A DNA stretch of 64,000 bases from Humibacillus sp. DSM 29435. Lineage in GTDB: Bacteria > Actinomycetota > Actinomycetes > Actinomycetales > Dermatophilaceae. Each line of letters starts with the position of its first letter. The stretch's first letter is position 1. This document shows positions 46,281 through 53,597 of this stretch, in pieces. Made by a program: the position numbers and the translations under genes. The stretch covers positions 1 to 64,000 of the forward strand of contig NZ_MAST01000052.1 in the NCBI RefSeq assembly GCF_001758225.1, written 5' to 3'. The notes under the pieces are model-generated. The model had not been told where the DNA came from. It made no database searches and saw only the letters and a list, made by a program, of their open reading frames with translations.

Positions 46281-48170
46281 GTGGAGATTGCCGTAGTGCT
46301 GCTCGCCGTCGCTGCGACCGTTCTCGCCGGTTCATGGTTGGCCGGCCGTCTCGGGCTACCGGCCCCGCTCGTGCTCATCGTGGTCGGTATCGCCGGCTCG
46401 TACCTGCCGTTCGTTCCCGAGATCGCGCTGAGCCCCGATCTCGTGCTCTACGGCATCCTGCCCCCGTTGCTCTACGCGGCAGCCATCTCGACCTCGCTCG
46501 TCGACTTCCGCACCAACCGGGGCGCCATCCTCAGCCTGTCGGTCGGTCTCGTGCTGTTCACCGCGCTCGGGGTGGGCCTCTTCCTCTGGATGCTGCTCGG
46601 CATCCCGTTCGCCGTGGCCTTCGCCCTCGGCGCCGTCGTGGGGCCACCGGATGCCGTGGCGGCCACGGCGATCGGGCGGGCGATCGGGCTGCCGCGCCGG
46701 CTCACCACCATCCTCGAGGGGGAGTCGCTGCTCAACGACGCGACGGCGCTGGTGTCGTTGCGCACCGCGCTCGCCGTGGCCGGCCTGGCGGGGGCGGCTG
46801 CCTCCCACGTGACCGTGGGCGAGGTGGCGCTCGACTTCGGCTGGGCGCTGGTCGGCGGGGCGGCCATCGGTTACGTGCTGGCTCGGCTCATCGAGGTCGT
46901 GCGGCGCAAGCTGAGCAGTGACCCGACCTTCGACACCGTGATCTCGTTCATGATCCCCTTCGCCGCCTACGTGCCGGCCGAGAAGGTCGGGTCGTCGGGG
47001 GTCATCGCCGTGGTCACCGCCGGCCTGGTGCTCGGCCACCGCTCACCGCGCTACCAGCCCGGTGCGTCGCGGCTCAGCGAGCGGATCAACTGGAGCTCGA
47101 TCCAGTTCCTGCTCGAGAACTCGGTGTTCCTGCTCATCGGGCTGCAGGTGTTCTACGTCGTCGACCGGGTCCGGGCCTCCCACCTCGGCGTCGGCACGAT
47201 CATGCTGGCGGCGGGCGGCACACTCGTGGTCGTGCTGGTGCTGCGACCGCTGTGGGTCTTCCCGTACCGCTGGGTCATGACGACCGTGCTGCGCAAGGAG
47301 AGCAAGAAGCCGTGGACCTACCAGGCCGTCGTGTCGTGGGCCGGTATGCGGGGCGTGGTGACGTTGGCGGCCGCTCTGTTGCTCCCGGCCGACACCGAGG
47401 AGCGCGACGTGCTCGTGCTCATCGCGGTGACTGTGACCGTCGGCACCCTGCTCATCCAGGGCACCACCCTGCCCTGGCTGGCGAGACGTCTGGGCGTGCG
47501 CGGACCCGACGCCCGCGAGGACGCCCTGCAGGCGGCATCCGTCATGCAGCTGGCGTCGCGGGCCGGGCTCGAGCGGCTCGAGCAGCTGGCTGACGAGGAG
47601 GGGCTCGCTCAGTCGACCGTCGAGCTGCTGCGCACCCGCTCCGCTGACCGCGTCAACCAGATGTGGGAGCGTCTCGGTCCGAACGAGGGCGGCAACGAGA
47701 CCCCCAGCGACCAGTACCGGCGCGGCCGTCTCCAGATGCTCGACGCGGAGCGGGAGGTCGTGCTGAAGGTGCGCGACGAGGGCCGGGCCGAGCACGAGGT
47801 GCTTCGGGTCGTGCTCAACGCCCTTGATGTGGAGGAGATGGTGCTCGAGCGCATCGAGTACGAGGCGAACCGGCTGGGAGAGGACGACCTGCTGCCCACC
47901 GAGACCGTCGAAGAGGAATGCGAGCATCTGAGCGCTGCACCGGGCTTCGTTGCGCCCAACACGCCCGAGGGCTGTGAGGGCTGTCTCCAGGAGGGCCTGG
48001 ACTGGGTGCACCTTCGACTCTGCCTGACGTGCGGGCACGTCGGCTGCTGCGACTCATCGGTTGGGCTGCACGCCCAGAAGCACTACGAGCAGACCCGCCA
48101 CCCGGTGATGCGCTCGTTCGAGCCGGGGGAGGCGTGGCGCTGGTGCTATGTCGACGAGGTTCTCGGCTGA
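46281..48170 (+). CDS. CPA1 Na+/H+ antiporter with C-terminal UBP-type zinc finger
   Basis: 629 residues. Residues 1-400 are a CPA1/NhaP antiporter with about 12 membrane helices: GPPDAVAATAIGRA, EGESLLNDATALV (ion-binding Asn-Asp) and SWAGMRGVVTLAAALLLP. Residues 420-540 are a charged helical linker. Residues 547-629 form a UBP-type zinc finger: CEH, CEGC, CLTCGHVGCCD, then HAQKH and H607, ending in WRWCYVDE. In eukaryotes that domain binds the C-terminus of ubiquitin; in bacteria its partner is unknown. Bidirectional terminator follows at 48260. Confidence 0.9.
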   Translation: MEIAVVLLAVAATVLAGSWLAGRLGLPAPLVLIVVGIAGSYLPFVPEIALSPDLVLYGILPPLLYAAAISTSLVDFRTNRGAILSLSVGLVLFTALGVGLFLWMLLGIPFAVAFALGAVVGPPDAVAATAIGRAIGLPRRLTTILEGESLLNDATALVSLRTALAVAGLAGAAASHVTVGEVALDFGWALVGGAAIGYVLARLIEVVRRKLSSDPTFDTVISFMIPFAAYVPAEKVGSSGVIAVVTAGLVLGHRSPRYQPGASRLSERINWSSIQFLLENSVFLLIGLQVFYVVDRVRASHLGVGTIMLAAGGTLVVVLVLRPLWVFPYRWVMTTVLRKESKKPWTYQAVVSWAGMRGVVTLAAALLLPADTEERDVLVLIAVTVTVGTLLIQGTTLPWLARRLGVRGPDAREDALQAASVMQLASRAGLERLEQLADEEGLAQSTVELLRTRSADRVNQMWERLGPNEGGNETPSDQYRRGRLQMLDAEREVVLKVRDEGRAEHEVLRVVLNALDVEEMVLERIEYEANRLGEDDLLPTETVEEECEHLSAAPGFVAPNTPEGCEGCLQEGLDWVHLRLCLTCGHVGCCDSSVGLHAQKHYEQTRHPVMRSFEPGEAWRWCYVDEVLG

Positions 48171-48262
48171 CGTAGGCCGTGAGGACACGAGCGAGGAACG
48201 AGCGAGGCCCGGAGGGGTCGTTGGGTCAGCCGTAGGGGGTGGCTGACGTAGGCCGTGAGGAC
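48165..48262. repeat. 22-bp direct repeat flanking the antiporter stop
   Basis: GGCTGACGTAGGCCGTGAGG plus AC at 48165-48186 (including the antiporter TGA) and again at 48241-48262, 76 nt apart. The second copy runs into the terminator stem. Confidence 0.8.
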
Positions 48263-48306
48263 GTCGAGAGGGCGTGGCGTGCAGCACGAGACGCCCTCTC
48301 GACGTC
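48260..48306. terminator. bidirectional intrinsic terminator
   Basis: GACGTCGAGAGGGCGT and ACGCCCTCTCGACGTC form a perfect 16-bp stem with a 15-nt loop, followed by TTCTTT. It separates the convergent antiporter and metY genes. Confidence 0.9.
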
Positions 48307-48324
48307 TTCTTTCGGTGGCGAAGG

Positions 48325-49647
48325 TTAGACCTTGGCGGCGGCGAAGCCCTGTTCGAGGTCGGCGATGATGTCATCGACGTGCTCGATCCCCACCGAGAGC
48401 CGCACCAGCCCGGGCGTCACGCCGGCAGCGAGCCGGTCGGCATCCGGGCCCTGGGAGTGCGTGGTCGACGCGGGGTGGATCACGAGCGAGCGCACGTCGC
48501 CGATGTTGGCCACGTGGCTGTGCAGCGTCAGCCCCTCGACGAACTTCTTCCCGGCCTCGAGGCCGCCGACGATCTCGAACGACAGCACAGCTCCGGCGCC
48601 GCGCGGCACGTACTTCTGGGCCAGCTCGTAGTTGGGGTCGCCGGGCAGCGACGCCCAGACGACCTTCTCGACCTGGGCGTGCCCCTGGAGAAACGCGGCG
48701 ACTGCGTGCGCGTTCTGCAGGTGGCGTTCGACGCGCAGGCTGAGCGTCTCGATGCCCTGCCCGATGAGAAAGGCGTTGAACGGCGAGATGGCCGGTCCGA
48801 GGTCACGCAGCAGCTGCACGCGGGCCTTGAGGATGAACGACAGGTTCACCCCGAAGGCGCCGTCCTTGCCGAGGTCGCGCGCGTAGACCAGGCCGTGATA
48901 GCTCGGGTCGGGCTCGTTGAAGCCGGGGAAACGCTCGGGGTCGGCCCCGAAGTCGAAGCGGCCGGAGTCGACGATCACGCCGGCGATGGAGTTGCCGTGG
49001 CCGCCGAGGTACTTCGTCGCCGCGTGCACGACGATGTCAGCGCCGTGCTCGAACGGTCGGAGCACGAACGGCGTGGCGACCGTGTTGTCGACGACGAGCG
49101 GCACGCCCACGTCGTGCGCCACAGCCGCGACCGTCTCGATGTCGAGGATGTCGGACTTCGGGTTGGCGATGGTCTCGCCGAAGAACAGCTTGGTGTTGGG
49201 GCGGGCGGCGGCGCGCCACGACTCGGCATCCGCCGGGGTCTCGACGAAGCTCACGTCGATGCCGAGCTTGGGCAGGGTGTTCTGAAAGAGGTTGTACGTG
49301 CCGCCGTAGAGGGCGGGGCTCGCCACGACGTGGTCGCCGGCCTGGGCGATGTTGATGATCGCGAGGAAGGTGGCCGACATGCCCGAGCTGACGAGCAGCG
49401 CACCGACCCCACCCTCGAGCGACGCGACGCGCTTCTCGACGGCATCCTGGGTGGGGTTCATGATGCGGGTGTAGATGTTGCCCATCTCCGAGAGCGCGAA
49501 GAGGTTCTTCGCGTGGTCGGTGTCGTTGAAGACGTAGGACGTGGTCTGGTAGATGGGCAGCGCGCGGGCTCCGGTGGCGGAGTCGGCCTGCTCCTGCCCG
49601 GCGTGGACCTGTCGGGTCTCGAAGGACCAGGTGGGGGAGTCGCTCAT
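48325..49647 (-). CDS. metY: O-acetylhomoserine aminocarboxypropyltransferase
   Basis: 440 residues, PLP enzyme making homocysteine (or methionine) from O-acetylhomoserine and sulfide/methanethiol. Cys/Met-metabolism PLP family: SSGMSATFLAI, YGGTYNLF and K212 in HAATKYLGGHGNS binds PLP; the family-long insert (LSFILKARVQLLRDLG) is that of MetY. The ATG has GAGGA 7 nt upstream. A SAM-IV-like riboswitch lies in its leader. Confidence 0.95.
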   Translation of the reverse strand: MSDSPTWSFETRQVHAGQEQADSATGARALPIYQTTSYVFNDTDHAKNLFALSEMGNIYTRIMNPTQDAVEKRVASLEGGVGALLVSSGMSATFLAIINIAQAGDHVVASPALYGGTYNLFQNTLPKLGIDVSFVETPADAESWRAAARPNTKLFFGETIANPKSDILDIETVAAVAHDVGVPLVVDNTVATPFVLRPFEHGADIVVHAATKYLGGHGNSIAGVIVDSGRFDFGADPERFPGFNEPDPSYHGLVYARDLGKDGAFGVNLSFILKARVQLLRDLGPAISPFNAFLIGQGIETLSLRVERHLQNAHAVAAFLQGHAQVEKVVWASLPGDPNYELAQKYVPRGAGAVLSFEIVGGLEAGKKFVEGLTLHSHVANIGDVRSLVIHPASTTHSQGPDADRLAAGVTPGLVRLSVGIEHVDDIIADLEQGFAAAKV

Positions 49648-49734
49648 GGTGGGTTCCTCGTCTGCTTCGTCGGCAGGTCGGGCACCGAGCGAACCCGGCA
49701 CGCCGACTACTGGTCGGTGCGGAGATGACTCTCC

Positions 49735-49848
49735 GCGCTTGCCCGTCGGCGGCGCCCACGGGCCAGGTCTTCACCCGGGGCACCCCACCGCGGGTGGAGG
49801 GTTGCCGGCCAGCGAGCCGGGGCTTGTCGCTGACGCTCATGACCTGTT
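49735..49848 (-). promoter_or_regulatory. SAM-IV-like (SAM-I/IV family) riboswitch of metY
   Basis: On the minus strand the leader reads GGTCATGAGCGTCAGCGACA, AGCCCCGGCTCGCTGGCCGG, CAACCCTCC and GCGGTGGGGTGCCCCGGGTG, then AAGACC. This is the actinobacterial SAM-IV/SAM-I core order: P1 GGTC...GACC, P2 with CCGGC, the conserved CAACCCTCC and the GGTGGGGTGCCCCGGGT P3. A hairpin GCCCGT...ACGGGC (49741-49762) follows. It lies about 90 nt before the metY ATG, where sulfur-amino-acid genes are expected to be controlled by SAM. Recognition is by eye; boundaries are approximate. Confidence 0.87.
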
Positions 49849-49851
49849 CAC

Positions 49852-49857
49852 AGACTA
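49852..49857 (-). promoter_or_regulatory. -10 box TAGTCT of metY
   Basis: TAGTCT on the minus strand lies about 10 nt before the riboswitch core, so transcription would start close to its P1 helix. No good -35 box was found. The rest of the gap to 49994 shows only the acyltransferase promoter. Confidence 0.45.
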
Positions 49858-49982
49858 GATCGACCTGTCCACGGAGTGGGAACCAGTGTTCTCATCGTGG
49901 ACGTCGGTGCACGGCTGCGCGTTCTCGGTCGGCCTGTCGGGGTGCGGCTTCTCCGCTTTGAGCGGATTCGCCCGTGACTCAT

Positions 49983-49988
49983 TACGAT
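49983..49988 (+). promoter_or_regulatory. -10 box TACGAT, leaderless start of the acyltransferase gene
   Basis: TACGAT, then CGGGCT (6 nt), then the ATG at 49995. Confidence 0.5.
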
Positions 49989-49994
49989 CGGGCT

Positions 49995-51254
49995 ATGCCT
50001 CTCGACCAGACGCGCCGGGATGCCCCCTCCAGCTCGCCCGGCCCACCGCCGCCTCGTCCTTCCCGGTTGTCCCTTCTGGACCTGTTGCGGTTCCTCGCCG
50101 CCTTTGCGGTGTTGCTCTACCACTTCACGGCACGCGCGAGCCCGGCGTGGTCCGAAGGGGTCACCACGGTCTTCCCGAACGTGCACCAGTTCACCAAGTA
50201 CGGCTATCTCGGTGTCGAGCTGTTCTTCTTCGTATCGGGTTTCGTCATCCTGATGACGGCATGGGGGCGCGATGTGCCCGGTTACGTGGCCTCGCGCGTG
50301 GCCCGGCTCTTTCCGGCGTACTGGGTGGGGGTCGTGCTCACCGGGCTGCTGCTGGTGCTGCTGCCGGCGCCGTGGAAGGACGTGAGCCCTCGCGAGGTCC
50401 TGGTGAACCTCACCATGCTGCAGGTGCCCTTCGGGGTGCGCAACGTGGACGGGGTCTACTGGACGCTCTGGGTCGAGCTGCGTTTCTACGCGCTCATCGC
50501 CCTCTTCATGGTCGTCGGGATCACCCGCGCGCGAGTGCTGGCCTTCGCCATGGCCTGGCCGGTGGTGGCCGCCATCGCCGCGCGCACCCAGAGCGGGTTC
50601 CTCGAGCTGCTGCTCATCTCGGAGTGGGCCCCGTTCTTCAGCGCCGGCATGCTGCTCTACGTCGTGCACCGTGAGGGCTGGAGCCTGCTGCTGGCGGGGA
50701 TGTGCGCTGTTCAGGTGATCTTCGCGATGACCACGGCCGGCGATGCCTCCACCGAGATCGTGAAGTACGCGGCTGAGGTCGATCCCACGATCGTCTCGCT
50801 CGTCGTTGTCGTGAGCTTTCTGGCGGTGGCAGCGGTGACGACCACCAGGCTTCGCCTGGTCAGCTGGCGGGCGGCTGTCTGGTTCGGGGCGCTGACCTAC
50901 CCGCTCTACCTGGTTCACGAGTACTGGGGATGGTGGGCCATCTCGGTGCTTCGTTCACGTGTCCCAGACCGGCTGGCCCTCGTCATGGCCATGCTGTTCG
51001 TGCTGCTGCTGGCCTGGTTGATCCACCGGTTGGTGGAGCGGCCCCTGTCGGGGCCGCTTCGACGGGCTGTCCGTGCCGGCCTGGCATCGAGTCGGGCGGC
51101 GACCGAGACGTCAGCGACCGAGACGTCAGCGACCGAGACGTCAGCGACCGAGACGTCAGCGACCGAGGAGCCGGCAACCGGTCGGCCCACGCCCGCTGCA
51201 GTCGCGGCGGTGGGCAGTCGTGAGGACGTCCTAGCAACGGCTACCAGCGAGTAG
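49995..51254 (+). CDS. acyltransferase 3 family membrane protein
   Basis: 419 residues from ATG 49995; the GTG seven codons upstream overlaps the -10 box. About 10 membrane helices. The N-terminal LDLLRFLAAFAVLLYHF carries the conserved His, and FFFVSGFVI and RVARLFPAYWV are Acyltransferase_3 features. Such enzymes O-acylate surface glycans or lipids. The C-terminal tail has four ETSAT repeats. The gene sits near glycan genes but alone, so the acceptor cannot be named. Confidence 0.9.
   Translation: MPLDQTRRDAPSSSPGPPPPRPSRLSLLDLLRFLAAFAVLLYHFTARASPAWSEGVTTVFPNVHQFTKYGYLGVELFFFVSGFVILMTAWGRDVPGYVASRVARLFPAYWVGVVLTGLLLVLLPAPWKDVSPREVLVNLTMLQVPFGVRNVDGVYWTLWVELRFYALIALFMVVGITRARVLAFAMAWPVVAAIAARTQSGFLELLLISEWAPFFSAGMLLYVVHREGWSLLLAGMCAVQVIFAMTTAGDASTEIVKYAAEVDPTIVSLVVVVSFLAVAAVTTTRLRLVSWRAAVWFGALTYPLYLVHEYWGWWAISVLRSRVPDRLALVMAMLFVLLLAWLIHRLVERPLSGPLRRAVRAGLASSRAATETSATETSATETSATETSATEEPATGRPTPAAVAAVGSREDVLATATSE
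51101..51160 (+). repeat. 15-bp coding tandem repeat, four exact copies
   Basis: GACCGAGACGTCAGC repeated four times without change, followed by a partial unit. It encodes the (A)TETSATETS tail of the acyltransferase. Perfect identity suggests recent slippage and possible length variation between strains. Confidence 0.95.
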
Positions 51255-51257
51255 ACT
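51252..51257 (+). promoter_or_regulatory. -10 box TAGACT, leaderless start of an acyl-CoA dehydrogenase gene
   Basis: TAGACT, then CGGTGC (6 nt), then the GTG at 51264. Its TAG is the stop codon of the acyltransferase. Confidence 0.5.
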
Positions 51258-51263
51258 CGGTGC

Positions 51264-52430
51264 GTGAGCACGAATTCCGAGTTCGACCTGTTCCGGATCA
51301 ACGAAGACCATGAGGCCCTGCGCGAGGCGGTCCGGGCGGTCTCCGAAGACAAGATCGCCCCCTACGCGGCGTCCGTCGACGAAGAGGCCCGCTACCCGCA
51401 GGAGGCGCACGACGCACTCGTGGCCTCCGACTTCTTCGCCCCGCACGTGGCAGAGGAGTACGACGGTGTCGGTGCCGATGCCCTCGCGACCTGCATCGTC
51501 ATCGAGGAGGTCGCCCGGGTCTGCGCCAGCAGCTCCTTGATCCCGGCGGTCAACAAGCTCGGCTCGATGCCGCTCATCCTGGCCGGTTCGGAGCAGATCA
51601 AGGCGAAGTACCTGCCGCCGCTCGCCCGCGGCGAGTCGACGTTCTCCTACGGCCTCTCCGAGCGTGAGGCCGGCTCAGACACGGGGGCGATGAAGTGTCG
51701 CGCCCGCCGCGAGGGCGACGACTGGGTGCTGAACGGCCAGAAGTCGTGGATCACCAACGCCGGCGTCTCCGAGTTCTACACGGTGCTCGCCGTGACCGAC
51801 CCCGACGGACAGCGCGGGAGCAACGTCAGCGCGTTCGTCGTCGAGAAGAGCGACGCGGGCTTCACCTTCGGCGAGAAGGAGCGCAAGCTCGGCATCAAGG
51901 GCTCGCCGACCCGCGAGCTGATCTTCGAGAACGTGCGCATCCCCGAGGACCGCCTCGTGGGCGCCGAGGGTGAGGGCCTCAAGATCGCCTTGCGCACGCT
52001 CGACCACACCCGCGTGACCATCGGCGCGCAGGCGGTCGGCATCGCCCAGGGGGCCCTCGACCAGGCGCTCGCGTACGTGCGGGAGCGCAGGCAGTTCGGC
52101 TCGGTGGTGGCCGACTTCCAGGGCATCCAGTTCATGCTCGCCGACATGGCGATGGAGCTCGAGGCCGCCCGGCAGCTGGTCTACGTCGCGGCCGCGAAGT
52201 CGGAGCGCAACGACAGCGACCTGACCTTCTTCGGAGCCGCGGCCAAGTGCTACGCCTCCGACGTCGCCATGAAGATCACGACGGATGCCGTGCAGCTGCT
52301 GGGGGGCGCCGGCTACACCCGTGACTTCCCGCTCGAGCGGATGATGCGCGACGCGAAGATCACCCAGATCTACGAGGGCACCAACCAGGTACAGCGCATC
52401 GTCATGGCCCGCCAGCTGCTCAAGCGCTGA
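51264..52430 (+). CDS. acyl-CoA dehydrogenase (short/branched-chain type)
   Basis: 388 residues, ACAD fold. FSYGLSEREAGSDTGAM, WVLNGQKSWITNAGVS, DRLVGAEGEGLKIAL, LLGGAGYTRDFPLERMMRDAKI and the C-terminal base in YEGTNQVQRIVMARQL are clear. The catalytic Glu position is that of short-chain and (S)-specific types. Its neighbours give no pathway. Starts 9 nt after the acyltransferase stop. Confidence 0.92.
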   Translation: MSTNSEFDLFRINEDHEALREAVRAVSEDKIAPYAASVDEEARYPQEAHDALVASDFFAPHVAEEYDGVGADALATCIVIEEVARVCASSSLIPAVNKLGSMPLILAGSEQIKAKYLPPLARGESTFSYGLSEREAGSDTGAMKCRARREGDDWVLNGQKSWITNAGVSEFYTVLAVTDPDGQRGSNVSAFVVEKSDAGFTFGEKERKLGIKGSPTRELIFENVRIPEDRLVGAEGEGLKIALRTLDHTRVTIGAQAVGIAQGALDQALAYVRERRQFGSVVADFQGIQFMLADMAMELEAARQLVYVAAAKSERNDSDLTFFGAAAKCYASDVAMKITTDAVQLLGGAGYTRDFPLERMMRDAKITQIYEGTNQVQRIVMARQLLKR

Positions 52431-52470
52431 TCGCGTGCGGCGCAGCCGCGTCGGCCGGTCGACAGCGGCC

Positions 52471-52506
52471 ATGGCCACGGGCATGGCCAGGGGCATGGCC
52501 ACGGCC
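52471..52506 (+). repeat. 12-bp tandem repeat, three copies
   Basis: ATGGCCACGGGC, ATGGCCAGGGGC and ATGGCCACGGCC in succession, about 70 nt before the GT2 gene. In one frame they give MATG-like units but no ORF of note. Possible slippage sequence or binding region. Confidence 0.7.
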
Positions 52507-52575
52507 AGCCGATTTTGCGATCACCACGGGGTGCCGCAGGACTCAGCCGTGGATCTACGCAATGATGCGGTCACC

Positions 52576-53562
52576 ATGAGCGAATCCGTCGACCCTGCCG
52601 CGCTGCCGGCCGTCAGCGTCATCGTGCCGGTCCTCAACGAGGAGCGGCACCTGCGTGAGGCGGTGCGGATGATCCTGGGGCAGGACTATCGCGGTCACCT
52701 CGAGATCGTCCTCGCGATCGGGCCCTCCACCGACCGCACGGCCGAGGTGGCCGCTGACCTCGTGGCCCACGATGCTCGGGTGCACACCGTGCCCAACCCG
52801 TCCGGTAGAACGCCCGAGGCACTGAACGCGGCCATCGCGGCCTCGACGGGAGAGATCGTCGTTCGGGTCGATGGCCACGCGGAGATACCGAGCGACTACG
52901 TGACGGTGGCGGTCCGTGAGCTGTTACGGGTCGGCGCCGACAACGTGGGCGGCATCATGGACGCCCAGGGCGCCGACGACTTCGGCCGCGCCGTGGCCAG
53001 CGCCATGCGCAGCCGGCTTGGTGTCGGTAGCTCTGCCTTCCACGTCGGCGGTGAGGCGGGGGAGGCCGAGACGGTGTATCTGGGGGTGTTCCGCCGTGAC
53101 GCGCTCGAGCGGGTCGGTGGCTACGACATCCACTTCACGCGGGCTCAGGACTGGGAGATGAACCACCGGATCCGCGAGAGCGGGGGGCGGGTCTGGTTCA
53201 CTCCCGACCTGCGCGTCACCTACCGACCTCGTGGCTCGTTCAAAGCGCTGGCCAAGCAGTACTTCCAGTACGGCAGGTGGCGACGGGTCGTGGCTCGCCA
53301 CCACGAGGGCACCATCAACCTGCGCTATCTGGCGCCGCCGGCGATGGTGCTCGGAACGACGGCGGCGGCCCTGGTCGGCTTTGTCTGGCCACCGGCCTGG
53401 CTCGTCCCGGTCGCCTACGGCACGAGTGTCGTCGTCGGCGGGGTCGCGATCACGTCGGGGGAGTCCGTGCGCACCCGCCTGGTCGCGCCCCTGGTGCTGG
53501 CGACGATGCACTGGTGCTGGGGGTTCGGCTTCCTCACCAGCCCGAGGAGCCTCGCCCGTTGA
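52576..53562 (+). CDS. family 2 glycosyltransferase (ExoA-like)
   Basis: 328 residues. GT-A domain 1-220: VSVIVPVLNEERHLREAV, GPSTDRTAEVA, RVDGHAE (DxD-equivalent region), LGVGSSAFHVGGEAGEAETVYLGVFRR with QDWEMNHR; two membrane helices at 254-310 anchor it. The succinoglycan-type (ExoA) subgroup is the best match by eye. The ATG at 52576 is used; a longer frame runs back to 52435 through the tandem repeat. No good SD. Opens the polymer cluster. Confidence 0.87.
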   Translation: MSESVDPAALPAVSVIVPVLNEERHLREAVRMILGQDYRGHLEIVLAIGPSTDRTAEVAADLVAHDARVHTVPNPSGRTPEALNAAIAASTGEIVVRVDGHAEIPSDYVTVAVRELLRVGADNVGGIMDAQGADDFGRAVASAMRSRLGVGSSAFHVGGEAGEAETVYLGVFRRDALERVGGYDIHFTRAQDWEMNHRIRESGGRVWFTPDLRVTYRPRGSFKALAKQYFQYGRWRRVVARHHEGTINLRYLAPPAMVLGTTAAALVGFVWPPAWLVPVAYGTSVVVGGVAITSGESVRTRLVAPLVLATMHWCWGFGFLTSPRSLAR

Positions 53563-53597
53563 GTCGCCGCCACCAAGGTGCGCAGTCGTCATAACAT

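Noticed and set aside
43303-46335. A 1010-codon minus-strand ORF across the flippase and capsule-like genes
   Set aside because: Long antisense frame from high GC; the translation is His/Gly/Arg-rich repeats with no domain, while the plus-strand genes have clear motifs.
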